Source: Nitrospira sp. (GTDB lineage: Bacteria; Nitrospirota; Nitrospiria; Nitrospirales; Nitrospiraceae). From it: a DNA stretch of 36,934 bases. The DNA lies in the NCBI GenBank assembly GCA_019636835.1, contig JAHBWU010000038.1:1-36934 (forward strand). Reading direction: 5' to 3'. The notes beneath the pieces are model-generated. The model was not told the origin of the DNA, made no database searches, and saw only the letters and a list, made by a program, of their open reading frames with translations. Of the stretch, positions 1 through 7,264 are shown one piece after another (the first letter of the stretch is position 1; every line of letters starts with the position of its first letter). The position numbers and the translations under genes are program-made.

Positions 1-2
1 TC

Positions 3-1052
3 ATCACCGAGCTGGATTCGGTTCCTGGTGGTATCGGGCTCACTGCCTGTCTTTCGTACATCTATCACGACCTTGACAGCGGTGATTCACGACTCATCGG
101 GGGTCGAGACGGAATGGTACAGGGATTTGCCCGCATGCTGCGATCGTTGCGAGGCGAGCGTGAGGGATGTATTGCGATCCTGGTCTCGGAAGAATCCAAG
201 GACTATCGGCCGGAAATGTCCTGGTTGGCCGCTCAGCTCCGAGAAGAGAAGATGCCCGCTTGGTGTGTCGAGCCTCATGAGATTCGATTTACAGAAGAAG
301 GGCTTCGATTGCACGCAGACGGCAGCGAGCAACCGATTGGTATGATCTACCGTTTCTATGAACTGTTCGACCTGTTGAACATTCCCAAAGCCGAGCTCGT
401 TCAATATGCCGCGAAGAAAGGCTGGGTGTCCGTGACACCGCCCTACAAGCCGATGTTAGAAGAAAAATCCGCGTTCGCGCTGCTCCACCATCCTATGCTT
501 CGCCCCTTCTGGGAAAAGGAATTGGGAGCGGACTGCATGCTCCATTTGAGCGCAATCATGCCGAAGACCTGGCTGCTCGATCCGGCACCGCTCCCTGCGA
601 TTGCGACGATCCCCGGCCTACGGATCGGTGGACGTGCGGTTGCCGATTGGTCCGATCTCGAGACGGCCACCCAGAAGGAGCGCCATTTCGTCATCAAGCC
701 TTCCGGATTTTCCGCACTCGCGTGGGGAAGTCGCGGCGTTTCGATCGGGCATGATATGCCTCAGCACGCATGGGTTGAGGCGCTCCGGAACGCGCTTGCA
801 TCCTTCCCGACCACACCCTATCTCTTGCAAGAGTTCCATAAAGGACGGCTGTTCGAAATGGACTATCTGGATGAAGGCAGTCAGGCAATCGTGCGCATGT
901 CCGGCCGGGCACGGTTGTCTCCTTATTATTTTGTCTCGGACGATACAGTGGAACTCACCGGCATTCTGGCAACGATCTGCCCAGCCGACAAGAAGGTCAT
1001 TCACGGCATGAAGGACGCGATTATGGTTCCTTGCGCCCTACGACCGAACTGA
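3..1052 (+). CDS. ATP-grasp-like protein, 5' end cut by window edge
   Basis: The reading frame is open from the first bases of the window, so the true start lies outside; about 349 residues are visible. The visible N-terminus has an ELDSVPGGIGLT stretch. The middle has an FVIKPSGFSALAWGSRGV segment resembling the lysine and glycine-rich loop of ATP-grasp ligases, followed by LLQEFHKGR. That layout recalls glutathionylspermidine-synthase-like ATP-grasp proteins, but I cannot name a substrate. The gene ends 70 bp before a glutaredoxin-like gene on the same strand, which suggests a shared transcript with it and with kamA. Several in-frame ATGs near 114 could be mistaken for the start, but the homologous-looking sequence continues upstream of them. 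The fold assignment is an inference; the truncation is seen directly. Confidence 0.7.
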   Translation: MTELDSVPGGIGLTACLSYIYHDLDSGDSRLIGGRDGMVQGFARMLRSLRGEREGCIAILVSEESKDYRPEMSWLAAQLREEKMPAWCVEPHEIRFTEEGLRLHADGSEQPIGMIYRFYELFDLLNIPKAELVQYAAKKGWVSVTPPYKPMLEEKSAFALLHHPMLRPFWEKELGADCMLHLSAIMPKTWLLDPAPLPAIATIPGLRIGGRAVADWSDLETATQKERHFVIKPSGFSALAWGSRGVSIGHDMPQHAWVEALRNALASFPTTPYLLQEFHKGRLFEMDYLDEGSQAIVRMSGRARLSPYYFVSDDTVELTGILATICPADKKVIHGMKDAIMVPCALRPN

Positions 1053-1122
1053 TGGATGCCTCCCCGATAAATCATAAAATGGGCGTTCCACTTTCTTCTT
1101 TTTCCTGGTAGCTTATACCATC

Positions 1123-1461
1123 GTGGCTGTGACCCTTTTCCATGTCGACTGGTGCCCTGACTGTCACGTGGTCCGACAAAAACTGTCTGACTTGGGACTG
1201 ACCTATGAAGCTGTCGTCGTACCCGACAGCAGACGGATGCGCGCGCAGGTTTACGAGGTATCCGGTCAATACTATGTGCCGGTCCTCAAGGACGGCGATC
1301 TCGTTCTGACGGAAACCGCCGACATTTTAGCCTATCTGGACGAGCGGTATAGTGCCGACCGCGGAGGAACTTCGACGGCAACCGAGTTTCAGTCGCAGGC
1401 CCGCACCACGCCCGAGGTTTCCGGCAAAGACGACGAACACCCCTCTTGCCGGATTAACTGA
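1123..1461 (+). CDS. Glutaredoxin/thioredoxin-fold protein with CPDC active site
   Basis: A 112-residue protein starting at GTG. Residues 4-14 read TLFHVDWCPDC, a beta strand leading to a CxxC redox motif (C11, C14). YVPVL at about residues 48-52 supplies the cis-proline loop of glutaredoxins and glutathione-transferase N-terminal domains, and ETADILAYLDERY is the usual closing helix. The last 35 residues are polar and look disordered. Expected role: thiol-disulfide exchange or glutathione-dependent reduction in the cytoplasm. It sits between an ATP-grasp-like gene and kamA, 17 bp before the latter, so co-transcription is likely. The family is clear; the partner is unknown. Confidence 0.8.
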   Translation: MAVTLFHVDWCPDCHVVRQKLSDLGLTYEAVVVPDSRRMRAQVYEVSGQYYVPVLKDGDLVLTETADILAYLDERYSADRGGTSTATEFQSQARTTPEVSGKDDEHPSCRIN

Positions 1462-1478
1462 TCAACGAAGGACGATAC

Positions 1479-2672
1479 ATGGAAGACTGGAGACAGGTTC
1501 TGGCCAAGAGCATCGTGAAGCCCAAGGACTTGGCCGAACGGTTCGGTCTCGATGAAAAAGAGGTTGAAGCGATCGTCGGTCCTTATCCCATGCGGATCAC
1601 TCCGACTGTGCTCGAGACGATCAAATCGAAGGATGACCCGATCTGGAAGCAGGTGGTGCCCGACACGGCAGAGTTGGACGACATTGCGGCCGACGACGAT
1701 CCCCTTGAGGAAGATCTCATGAGCCCGGTACCTCACCTCGTTCACCGCTATCCGGACCGGGTGCTGCTCATGGTGACGAATCAATGCCCGATCTATTGCC
1801 GGTTTTGTACCAGAAAGCGACTGGTCGGCAAGCCCGGTTTCCTCAAAAAAGGAGAATTGGACCGCGCCATCCAGTACCTACGCGAGCACAAGGAAGTGCG
1901 CGATGTCATCCTCTCGGGGGGCGACCCGCTGCTGCTTCCCGATCATCTCCTCGAACGTGTGCTGAAGGCGCTTCGGACGATTCCCCACTTGGAGCTCATA
2001 CGGATCGGCTCGCGCGTCCCCGGGTCATTGCCCCAACGGATCACTTCCAAACTGTGTGAGATGGTAAAACAGTACCATCCCATTTACATGAACCTACATT
2101 TCAATCACCCGGACGAGCTGACACCGGAAGTCAAAGCCGCCTGCGGCATGCTCGCGGATGCCGGCATTCCCCTGGGAGCTCAAACAGTTCTCCTCAAGGG
2201 TGTGAACGACGATCCGGAAGTCATGAAACGCCTCGTTCATCAGCTGCTCCTTGCGCGGGTGAAGCCCTATTATCTGTATCAGGCCGACTTGACCAAGGGA
2301 ACGAATCATTTCCGGACGACCGTCGAAACAGGTCTGAACGTCATCAAAGCTCTCCAGGGCCATACGAGTGGAATGGCCGTGCCCCATTTCGTGATCGATG
2401 CGCCGGGCGGCGGCGGCAAGATCCCGTTGCTCCCCGACAACTACGTGGTCCATCTGGATGAGGACGGGGCGGTTCTCAGAAATTATGAGGACAAGACGTT
2501 CCGCTATCCCCAGCCAAAGTCCGACAATCGGCGGGAGCTTCCGATGATTGGTGGACTCTCCTCGCTGGATGATCCGGAAGAAGCCTATGCGGCTTGCAGC
2601 GACAGCTACCCCGACCGCGACGGCTACGCCGCCTGGGGTAACAGCTGCGGCGGAGATGCGGACGACCTGTGA
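1479..2672 (+). CDS. kamA: KamA-family lysine 2,3-aminomutase (radical SAM, PLP)
   Basis: A 397-residue protein with GAAGGA placed before the ATG. It carries the radical-SAM cluster CxxxCxxC (C103, C107, C110), a GGDPLLL segment at 147-153, and the PLP-binding PGGGGK motif at 309-314 with K314 as the Schiff-base lysine. D270 (in QADLTKG) and D307 (in VIDAPGG) match the two aspartates that hold the substrate lysine in the Clostridium subterminale enzyme, which favours L-lysine over glutamate as substrate. Reaction: L-lysine to L-beta-lysine by adenosyl radical chemistry. At 397 residues it is near full KamA length and longer than typical EpmB. The C-terminal tail (about 370-397) is rich in Asp, Gly and Tyr and unlike the family core. 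Its stop overlaps the next start by four bases (GTGA). No beta-lysine acetyltransferase gene is adjacent, so an osmolyte role is not shown; EF-P modification remains an alternative. Confidence 0.88.
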   Translation: MEDWRQVLAKSIVKPKDLAERFGLDEKEVEAIVGPYPMRITPTVLETIKSKDDPIWKQVVPDTAELDDIAADDDPLEEDLMSPVPHLVHRYPDRVLLMVTNQCPIYCRFCTRKRLVGKPGFLKKGELDRAIQYLREHKEVRDVILSGGDPLLLPDHLLERVLKALRTIPHLELIRIGSRVPGSLPQRITSKLCEMVKQYHPIYMNLHFNHPDELTPEVKAACGMLADAGIPLGAQTVLLKGVNDDPEVMKRLVHQLLLARVKPYYLYQADLTKGTNHFRTTVETGLNVIKALQGHTSGMAVPHFVIDAPGGGGKIPLLPDNYVVHLDEDGAVLRNYEDKTFRYPQPKSDNRRELPMIGGLSSLDDPEEAYAACSDSYPDRDGYAAWGNSCGGDADDL

Positions 2673-3826
2673 CGACTCATTCACCCCGAGCCGGCATTCT
2701 CCCCTATCAGGACATCAAGCGTTTGATCACAAGTCGAGCCATCAGCGCCTCTCCGACGGTCGAAGATCGGCAGATCCAGCCGGCCAGCCTCGATCTCCGT
2801 CTAGGCCGCAAAGCCTATAGACTGATCAGCAGCTTCCTGCCGGAACTGTCGGCCATCTCTTCTAGACTGAACGTGCTGGATTTTTATCAGTCGGATCTCG
2901 TGATGTACGAGATGGATCTGACCGACGGGGCGATTCTGGAGAAAGGCCATGTGTATCTCGTTCCGTTGCTGGAACAGCTGGCCCTTCCGAAGACGATCCG
3001 CGCACGGGCGAATCCGAAAAGCACGACCGGCCGTCTGGATGTCTTCACGCGCGTCGTGACGGATCTCACCTCCGGATTCGACGAAATCCGTGCCGGCTAC
3101 CGAGGCCAACTTTTCCTGGAGGTCGTCCCCCGCTCGTTTGCCGTCAAAGTTCGCACGGGGCAGTCGCTGAACCAAATCCGGTTTGTGTGCGGCGAGGCTA
3201 CGGTGCCGGACCGAACGGTTCGGACTCTGCATCGAAACACGCCATTGCTCTATCACAATATGGCATCCCACAAGGCTGTAGACAACGGAGACTTCCGTGT
3301 TGAGCGCGGACTGTTCCTCCGCATTGATCTCGCCGGCACGGATCAGAGCGACACCCGTGTGATCGGTTACCGCGCAAAGAAAAATAGTCACGTCATCGAT
3401 CTTGAGAAAGTCGGCCATTATGCCGCGGCTGATTTTTGGGAACCGCTCCATCGCCATCGCCACGATAGCTTGCTATTGGAGCCGGAAGAGTTTTATATCC
3501 TGGCCTCGAAGGAGCGCATTCGTGTGCCGGCCGGCTACGCCGCCGAAATGGTGGCCTACGAGGCAGCCTGCGGAGAGTTGCGGACACACTATGCCGGTTT
3601 TTTCGACCCCGGCTTCGGTTATGGGTCGAAAGGAGAGATCAAAGGCACACAGGTGGTGCTGGAAGTTCGCCCACATGACGTGCCATTCTTGATCCATGAT
3701 GGACAGACCTTTTTCAAGGTCGTGTATGACAAGATGATGGGCATGCCGACACAACTCTATGGGTCCGTGTTGGGATCATCCTATCAGCAACAAACTTTGA
3801 CGCTCAGTAAACATTTTAAAGTCTAG
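2669..3826 (+). CDS. dcd: Two-domain dCTP deaminase
   Basis: A 385-residue protein starting at GTG that overlaps the kamA stop by four bases (GTGA), so translational coupling is likely. Known role of the family: deamination of dCTP to dUTP for thymidylate supply. It contains two copies of the dUTPase/dCTP deaminase fold. The first half has NPKSTTGRLDVFTR (about 115-128) and GQLFLE with E151; the second has AGFFDPGFG (about 309-317) and TQVVLE with E332. Both glutamates sit where the catalytic Glu of E. coli Dcd (about 190 residues) is found, so this is a fused, roughly double-length form known from other bacteria. Which half keeps activity cannot be told by eye. It is followed directly by a palindromic repeat element. 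Confidence 0.88.
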   Translation: MTTHSPRAGILPYQDIKRLITSRAISASPTVEDRQIQPASLDLRLGRKAYRLISSFLPELSAISSRLNVLDFYQSDLVMYEMDLTDGAILEKGHVYLVPLLEQLALPKTIRARANPKSTTGRLDVFTRVVTDLTSGFDEIRAGYRGQLFLEVVPRSFAVKVRTGQSLNQIRFVCGEATVPDRTVRTLHRNTPLLYHNMASHKAVDNGDFRVERGLFLRIDLAGTDQSDTRVIGYRAKKNSHVIDLEKVGHYAAADFWEPLHRHRHDSLLLEPEEFYILASKERIRVPAGYAAEMVAYEAACGELRTHYAGFFDPGFGYGSKGEIKGTQVVLEVRPHDVPFLIHDGQTFFKVVYDKMMGMPTQLYGSVLGSSYQQQTLTLSKHFKV

Positions 3827-3948
3827 CAGGATGTTGAAAAAATCCTCCAGCTTCGTTCTCGCATCGCTCAGAGACTCAACGTACCGAAGCGTACGCCTTG
3901 TCTCTTCGCTCGTTGCGGCCTCGCTGGACGGACTTTTTGAACATCCTG
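3827..3948. repeat. 122-bp palindromic intergenic repeat element
   Basis: The left end CAGGATGTTGAAAAAATCC and the right end (read on the minus strand) CAGGATGTTCAAAAAGTCC form near-perfect terminal inverted repeats. The centre CGTACCGAAGCGTACG is a second inverted repeat. Purine and pyrimidine-rich halves between them could fold into a long imperfect cruciform or RNA hairpin. It starts on the base after the dcd stop codon and ends 13 bp before the next ATG. There is no coding capacity, so it looks like a MITE- or REP-like unit; copy number cannot be judged from one window. Confidence 0.7.
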
Positions 3949-3961
3949 TGAGCTGTTAGCC

Positions 3962-4375
3962 ATGACTCCGTCCGATCTGCCGCCTCCCCAAGACAAATCG
4001 CTGCACCCGTCACATCCGACCGAACCGGGAGAGCAGGGAAGTGGAAACGAGCATCAAATACACGTCATCGGCTTGATGGTCGGTACCGCGTTGATGTTCA
4101 TCGGCTTTCTCAATGTGTTTTTGTCCATCAGCGGCGGCTTCGAGATCAATGTCATGCCGTTTCTCATCTATTTCGCCGGCCTTGCGATCTGGGCCAATGC
4201 CGCCATCGAAACTCCGATTCTCCGCTATGGAGTCATGGCCATCGCGATCGCCTTGGCCTTGGGCCTCTTTCAATACGGAGAAATCCTCTTTTGGCACAAG
4301 CAGGTCCTCTTCTGGGTCACCATCATCATTGTCATGTACTTTATGTTCGTCGAGCCTAAGAAACCCACAACGTGA
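3962..4375 (+). CDS. Hypothetical four-helix inner-membrane protein
   Basis: A 137-residue protein of no family I recognise. The first 30 residues are polar and proline-rich. Four hydrophobic segments follow, at about 35-58 (IGLMVGTALMFIGFLNVF), 66-82 (MPFLIYFAGLAIWANAA), 87-104 (ILRYGVMAIAIALALGLF) and 113-129 (QVLFWVTIIIVMYFMF). It ends with a short cytosolic-looking tail, VEPKKPTT. Both ends probably face the cytoplasm. It ends six bases before a glycosyltransferase start, so it is probably co-transcribed with the TIGR04283/TIGR04282 pair. Confidence 0.75.
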   Translation: MTPSDLPPPQDKSLHPSHPTEPGEQGSGNEHQIHVIGLMVGTALMFIGFLNVFLSISGGFEINVMPFLIYFAGLAIWANAAIETPILRYGVMAIAIALALGLFQYGEILFWHKQVLFWVTIIIVMYFMFVEPKKPTT

Positions 4376-4381
4376 CCTCTG

Positions 4382-5074
4382 ATGACGATATCCGTCATCA
4401 TTCCGACCTTAAACGAAGAAAAGAGCCTTCCACGGACCCTTGCGTGTCTATCGGGGTCTGCCCTCACCGAGATCATCATCGTTGACGGAGGCAGTACCGA
4501 CGGCACCCTCAGCCTCGCTCAAGAGTTTTGCGCCCGCACGGCCAATGCCCGCATCATCACGGCGCCACGAGGGCGCTCGCACCAAATGAACGAAGGGGCG
4601 AAGGCCAGCCATGGCGACATTCTAATGTTCTTACATGCCGACACACAGTTGCCGGCACAAGCTGGACAGATCGTTGAATCAGCCTTGGCCAAGCGAACCG
4701 CAGTGGGTGGGCGCTTCAACGTCCGATTCGACAGCCCCTCGGCTTGGGGTCGAGTCATCAGTTCATTCATGAATCGCCGGTCGCGCTTGACGGGCATCGC
4801 GACCGGCGACCAAGCCCTATTTGTCCGCCGCCAAGTGTTCGAACTGCTCGGAGGTTTCTCCGAGATTCCATTGATGGAAGACATCGAATTCAGCGGGCGA
4901 CTGCAGCAAGCAGGTCGAACAGTGGCGCTCCGTGACACCGTCGTCACCTCGTTTAGACGATGGGACACACAAGGCCCGCTGAAAACCATTCTCTTGATGT
5001 GGACCCTGCGCTTCCTGTACTGGGCAGGGGTCAGCCCCCATCGACTTGCTCGCGTCTATCGGGCGGTGAGGTAG
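4382..5074 (+). CDS. TIGR04283-family glycosyltransferase (family 2)
   Basis: A 230-residue GT-A fold glycosyltransferase. The N-terminus SVIIPTLNEE and the DGGSTDGT motif (35-42) bind the nucleotide sugar; HADT at 85-88 fills the DXD position; EDIEFSGRLQQAG near residue 162 is the ED acceptor motif. The family name refers to arsenosugar biosynthesis because members often neighbour arsenic methylation genes. No arsM or other arsenic gene is visible here, so the substrate is open. It is followed four bases later by a TIGR04282 protein, the usual partner. A C-terminal hydrophobic stretch (LLMWTLRFLYWAGV) may attach it to the membrane. Confidence 0.85.
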   Translation: MTISVIIPTLNEEKSLPRTLACLSGSALTEIIIVDGGSTDGTLSLAQEFCARTANARIITAPRGRSHQMNEGAKASHGDILMFLHADTQLPAQAGQIVESALAKRTAVGGRFNVRFDSPSAWGRVISSFMNRRSRLTGIATGDQALFVRRQVFELLGGFSEIPLMEDIEFSGRLQQAGRTVALRDTVVTSFRRWDTQGPLKTILLMWTLRFLYWAGVSPHRLARVYRAVR

Positions 5075-5077
5075 TGA

Positions 5078-5830
5078 ATGCCGGGCCTTAACCTCAGTCC
5101 GCAGTCCTCAGTCCTCAACACTGCTTTGGTAATTTTTGCCAAAGCACCAATCCCGGGTCAGGTAAAGACGCGTCTCTGCCCGCCACTGACTCCGGAGGAA
5201 GCGGCCACGCTCCATGGCAGTTTTGTGCTCGATATTTTGGAGAGAACAAAGGGGGCAGCCTCGAAACTGAAGCTGCCGATCGATCGTTATCTGGCCTGCT
5301 CACCGTCAGCAACACATGTCTTCTTCAAGATCATGGAGGAGCGGCAGGGCGTGAAGCTGATCGATCAAGTCGGCGACGACCTCGGCGCGCGCATGAACCA
5401 AGCATTTAACACACTGTTCGCGCGAGGATACGGACAGGTTTTGCTCATTGGGACGGATGTGCCGACGCTTCCGCTCGACCATTTCAGACAGGCCCTCGCC
5501 TCGCTGGAGAACCATGACCTCGTGCTCGGTCCGGCGTTTGATGGAGGCTATTATCTGATCGGCCTCAAGCGGGTGGCACCTGAACTCTTCGCCGACATTC
5601 CTTGGTCGACCGATCAGGTGCTCAGACTCACACAGGAGAAAGCAGCGGGAATCGGACTCAAGGCTTCCGTGATTCAACCCTGGCGAGATGTCGATACCTT
5701 GGCCGACCTTGAAGCTCTCATTGAAACCTGTGCAGCCGAAACCAAGAAGCCAAAAAACGAGCGGTCTTTTTCGACTCGTACCACGGGTGTGCTGGAATTA
5801 CTCGCCAAACGATTGCGAACGAGAGCATAA
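5078..5830 (+). CDS. TIGR04282/DUF2064 glycosyl- or nucleotidyltransferase-like protein
   Basis: A 250-residue protein with the family signature FAKAPIPGQVKTRL (20-33), GTDVPTL (125-131) and DGGYYLIG (155-162), the pattern of the DUF2064 branch of GT-A/CofC-like nucleotidyltransferases. It normally pairs with TIGR04283 proteins, as here. The start is doubtful. The ATG at 5078 gives a 16-residue leader encoded by a repetitive CAGTCCTCAGTCCTC stretch, whereas an in-frame TTG at 5126 would give the typical short N-terminus just before VIFAKAP. The reaction is unproven for the family; a role in glycan or arsenosugar assembly is by context only. Confidence 0.83.
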   Translation: MPGLNLSPQSSVLNTALVIFAKAPIPGQVKTRLCPPLTPEEAATLHGSFVLDILERTKGAASKLKLPIDRYLACSPSATHVFFKIMEERQGVKLIDQVGDDLGARMNQAFNTLFARGYGQVLLIGTDVPTLPLDHFRQALASLENHDLVLGPAFDGGYYLIGLKRVAPELFADIPWSTDQVLRLTQEKAAGIGLKASVIQPWRDVDTLADLEALIETCAAETKKPKNERSFSTRTTGVLELLAKRLRTRA

Positions 5831-5861
5831 TGACGTACCAATCGATCAATCTGGAGACCGC

Positions 5862-6596
5862 ATGACCCAGCACGTTGCACTGATCACCGGAGGAGCGAAA
5901 GGCATCGGACGAGGGATTGCCCTCGACCTCGCTTCACGGCAGTGGAAAATCGCCTTCTGTTACAGAACCAGCGAAGCTGAGGCCAAGACAACGGCAAAGG
6001 ATATCACGCAGCGAGGTGGACAAGCGCTGGCGTTCCGATGCGATGTTTCCGATCCCGTCGCAGCCAAGCACATGGTCACACAGGTTGAAGAGGAATGGGG
6101 GCGAATCGATGTCCTCATCAACGGCGCCGGCCCATATCATCGAGTGAACCTGTTCGACGAAACCATCGAGGGCTGGAATGAAATGTTCGACGGCAACTTG
6201 CATCCCGTTTTCTATCTTGCTCAAGCCGTCGCGCCGGGCATGAGGGCCCGCAAGGCCGGGCGTATCATCAGTTTCAGTATGGCCAATGCGGATCAGATGG
6301 AAGCGCAAGCCGACGTGACCGCCCACTATATCGCAAAAGCCGGTGTACTCATTTTGACTCGCACATTGGCCAAACTGTTGGCGCCGTACGGCATCACCGT
6401 GAATGCGATTTCGCCAGGTTTCATCGATTCCGGCAGCGCGCCACCGCAAGAACTCGCCGCCATGACCAAACGTATTCCCGCCGGATACATTGGAACGGTC
6501 GACGATACCGTTGCAGCCGTTCGATATCTGCTGAGCGAGGACGCACGGTACGTGAACGGGGCGAATATCCAAATCAGCGGAGGTTGGGGAATATAA
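5862..6596 (+). CDS. SDR-family oxidoreductase with atypical catalytic motif
   Basis: A 244-residue Rossmann-fold protein. I place the start at the ATG at 5862, preceded by CTGGAG; a longer frame would overlap the upstream gene. TGGAKGIGRG (9-18) is the cofactor loop, DV at 61-62 contacts adenine, NGAG (87-90) is the structural motif, and SPGF follows the core. The catalytic YxxxK does not fit: the sequence is H155-Y156-I157-A158-K159, so the canonical tyrosine position holds His, with a Tyr one residue later. The usual catalytic serine position after GRII also appears to be Met (SM at 139-140). It resembles FabG/pteridine-reductase-like SDRs otherwise. Activity may be altered or absent. Confidence 0.85.
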   Translation: MTQHVALITGGAKGIGRGIALDLASRQWKIAFCYRTSEAEAKTTAKDITQRGGQALAFRCDVSDPVAAKHMVTQVEEEWGRIDVLINGAGPYHRVNLFDETIEGWNEMFDGNLHPVFYLAQAVAPGMRARKAGRIISFSMANADQMEAQADVTAHYIAKAGVLILTRTLAKLLAPYGITVNAISPGFIDSGSAPPQELAAMTKRIPAGYIGTVDDTVAAVRYLLSEDARYVNGANIQISGGWGI

Positions 6597-6601
6597 AGAG
6601 C

Positions 6602-6716
6602 GAGGGGGTTTGATTAGTTTTGGTGCTCGCTGACCGCGCGCCGAGATTGGATCATATTTCAGATCAGGGGCGACGCTCGGTCAATGCGCGCAGTTCAAAA
6701 CTAATCCAACCCCCTC
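6602..6716. repeat. Inverted-repeat intergenic element, 21-bp arms
   Basis: The left arm 6602-6622 (GAGGGGGTTTGATTAGTTTTG) and the complement of the right arm 6696-6716 differ at one base. Inside each arm lies a copy of the GTGCTCGCT...GCGCGC motif (6623-6642 and 6673-6692). It starts just after the SDR stop codon and has no coding capacity. It could form a long hairpin in RNA, acting as a terminator or processing site, or be a small mobile repeat. Confidence 0.6.
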
Positions 6717-6744
6717 ACAGACAGGGAGACGGGTGTGACACTCT

Positions 6745-6764
6745 GTGCTCGCTCAATGTGCGCA
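6745..6764 (+). repeat. Copy of recurrent 20-nt motif GTGCTCGCT...GCGCA
   Basis: GTGCTCGCTCAATGTGCGCA lies about 60 bp before the start of the zinc-ribbon-like gene. Related copies are at 6623-6642, 6673-6692, 28850-28869 (minus) and 28901-28920 (minus). All are between genes. Confidence 0.55.
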
Positions 6765-6826
6765 GGGGAACCAACCCGGATACCGTTCTTTGGAGAAAAG
6801 AGAGTTTAGGAAAGGGAGGAGTGCCG

Positions 6827-7231
6827 ATGAAATCAGAGCATGAACGCGATGCTCATCTTCGATTCGTCAAAGCCCTTCAGCATGAGCATCTGACTTGTAT
6901 GAAATCAGGCTGCGGTGGAGCGATGGCCATTGCCGACCACACTCCGCACAGCGCCCGCATAAAATCCTACGAAGCGACCTGCGAACGTTGTCACGCCGTC
7001 GAGAAGATTACCGGCAAAGAGGAACACCAGCCGTCCTGGGACGTGGCCTCCATTACCTTGATGGCGGAAACGCATCTTCTCCATGACCAACCGACATGCC
7101 CGTTCGATGATACTCCCATCACCTTCATCTCTTTGCCCAATCCTCGCCGCAAGGCCCGGTACCGCCTTCTGTGTTACTACTGCGGCCGGCATACGGAAAT
7201 GAACTGGCCTCCCCCGGAAGCAAAACGGTGA
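6827..7231 (+). CDS. Small zinc-ribbon-like protein, function unknown
   Basis: A 134-residue protein. The start is the ATG at 6827, five bases after a strong AAAGGGAGGAG ribosome-binding site; the longer open frame upstream runs through repeats and is not supported. Cysteine pairs occur as C-x4-C (CMKSGC, near residues 24-29), CERC (near 52-55), a single CPF and CYYCGRH near the C-terminus, suggesting one or two zinc-binding ribbons. I do not recognise a family. It is the last plus-strand gene before a convergent minus-strand hydrolase gene. Confidence 0.7.
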   Translation: MKSEHERDAHLRFVKALQHEHLTCMKSGCGGAMAIADHTPHSARIKSYEATCERCHAVEKITGKEEHQPSWDVASITLMAETHLLHDQPTCPFDDTPITFISLPNPRRKARYRLLCYYCGRHTEMNWPPPEAKR

Positions 7232-7264
7232 TTTCGAGAAGCTCTCTCGTCTGTCCCATAACTT

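Noticed and set aside
5688..5861. 58-residue N-terminal extension of the SDR protein
   Set aside because: It overlaps the preceding gene in another frame and would precede the Rossmann motif by an unusual distance.
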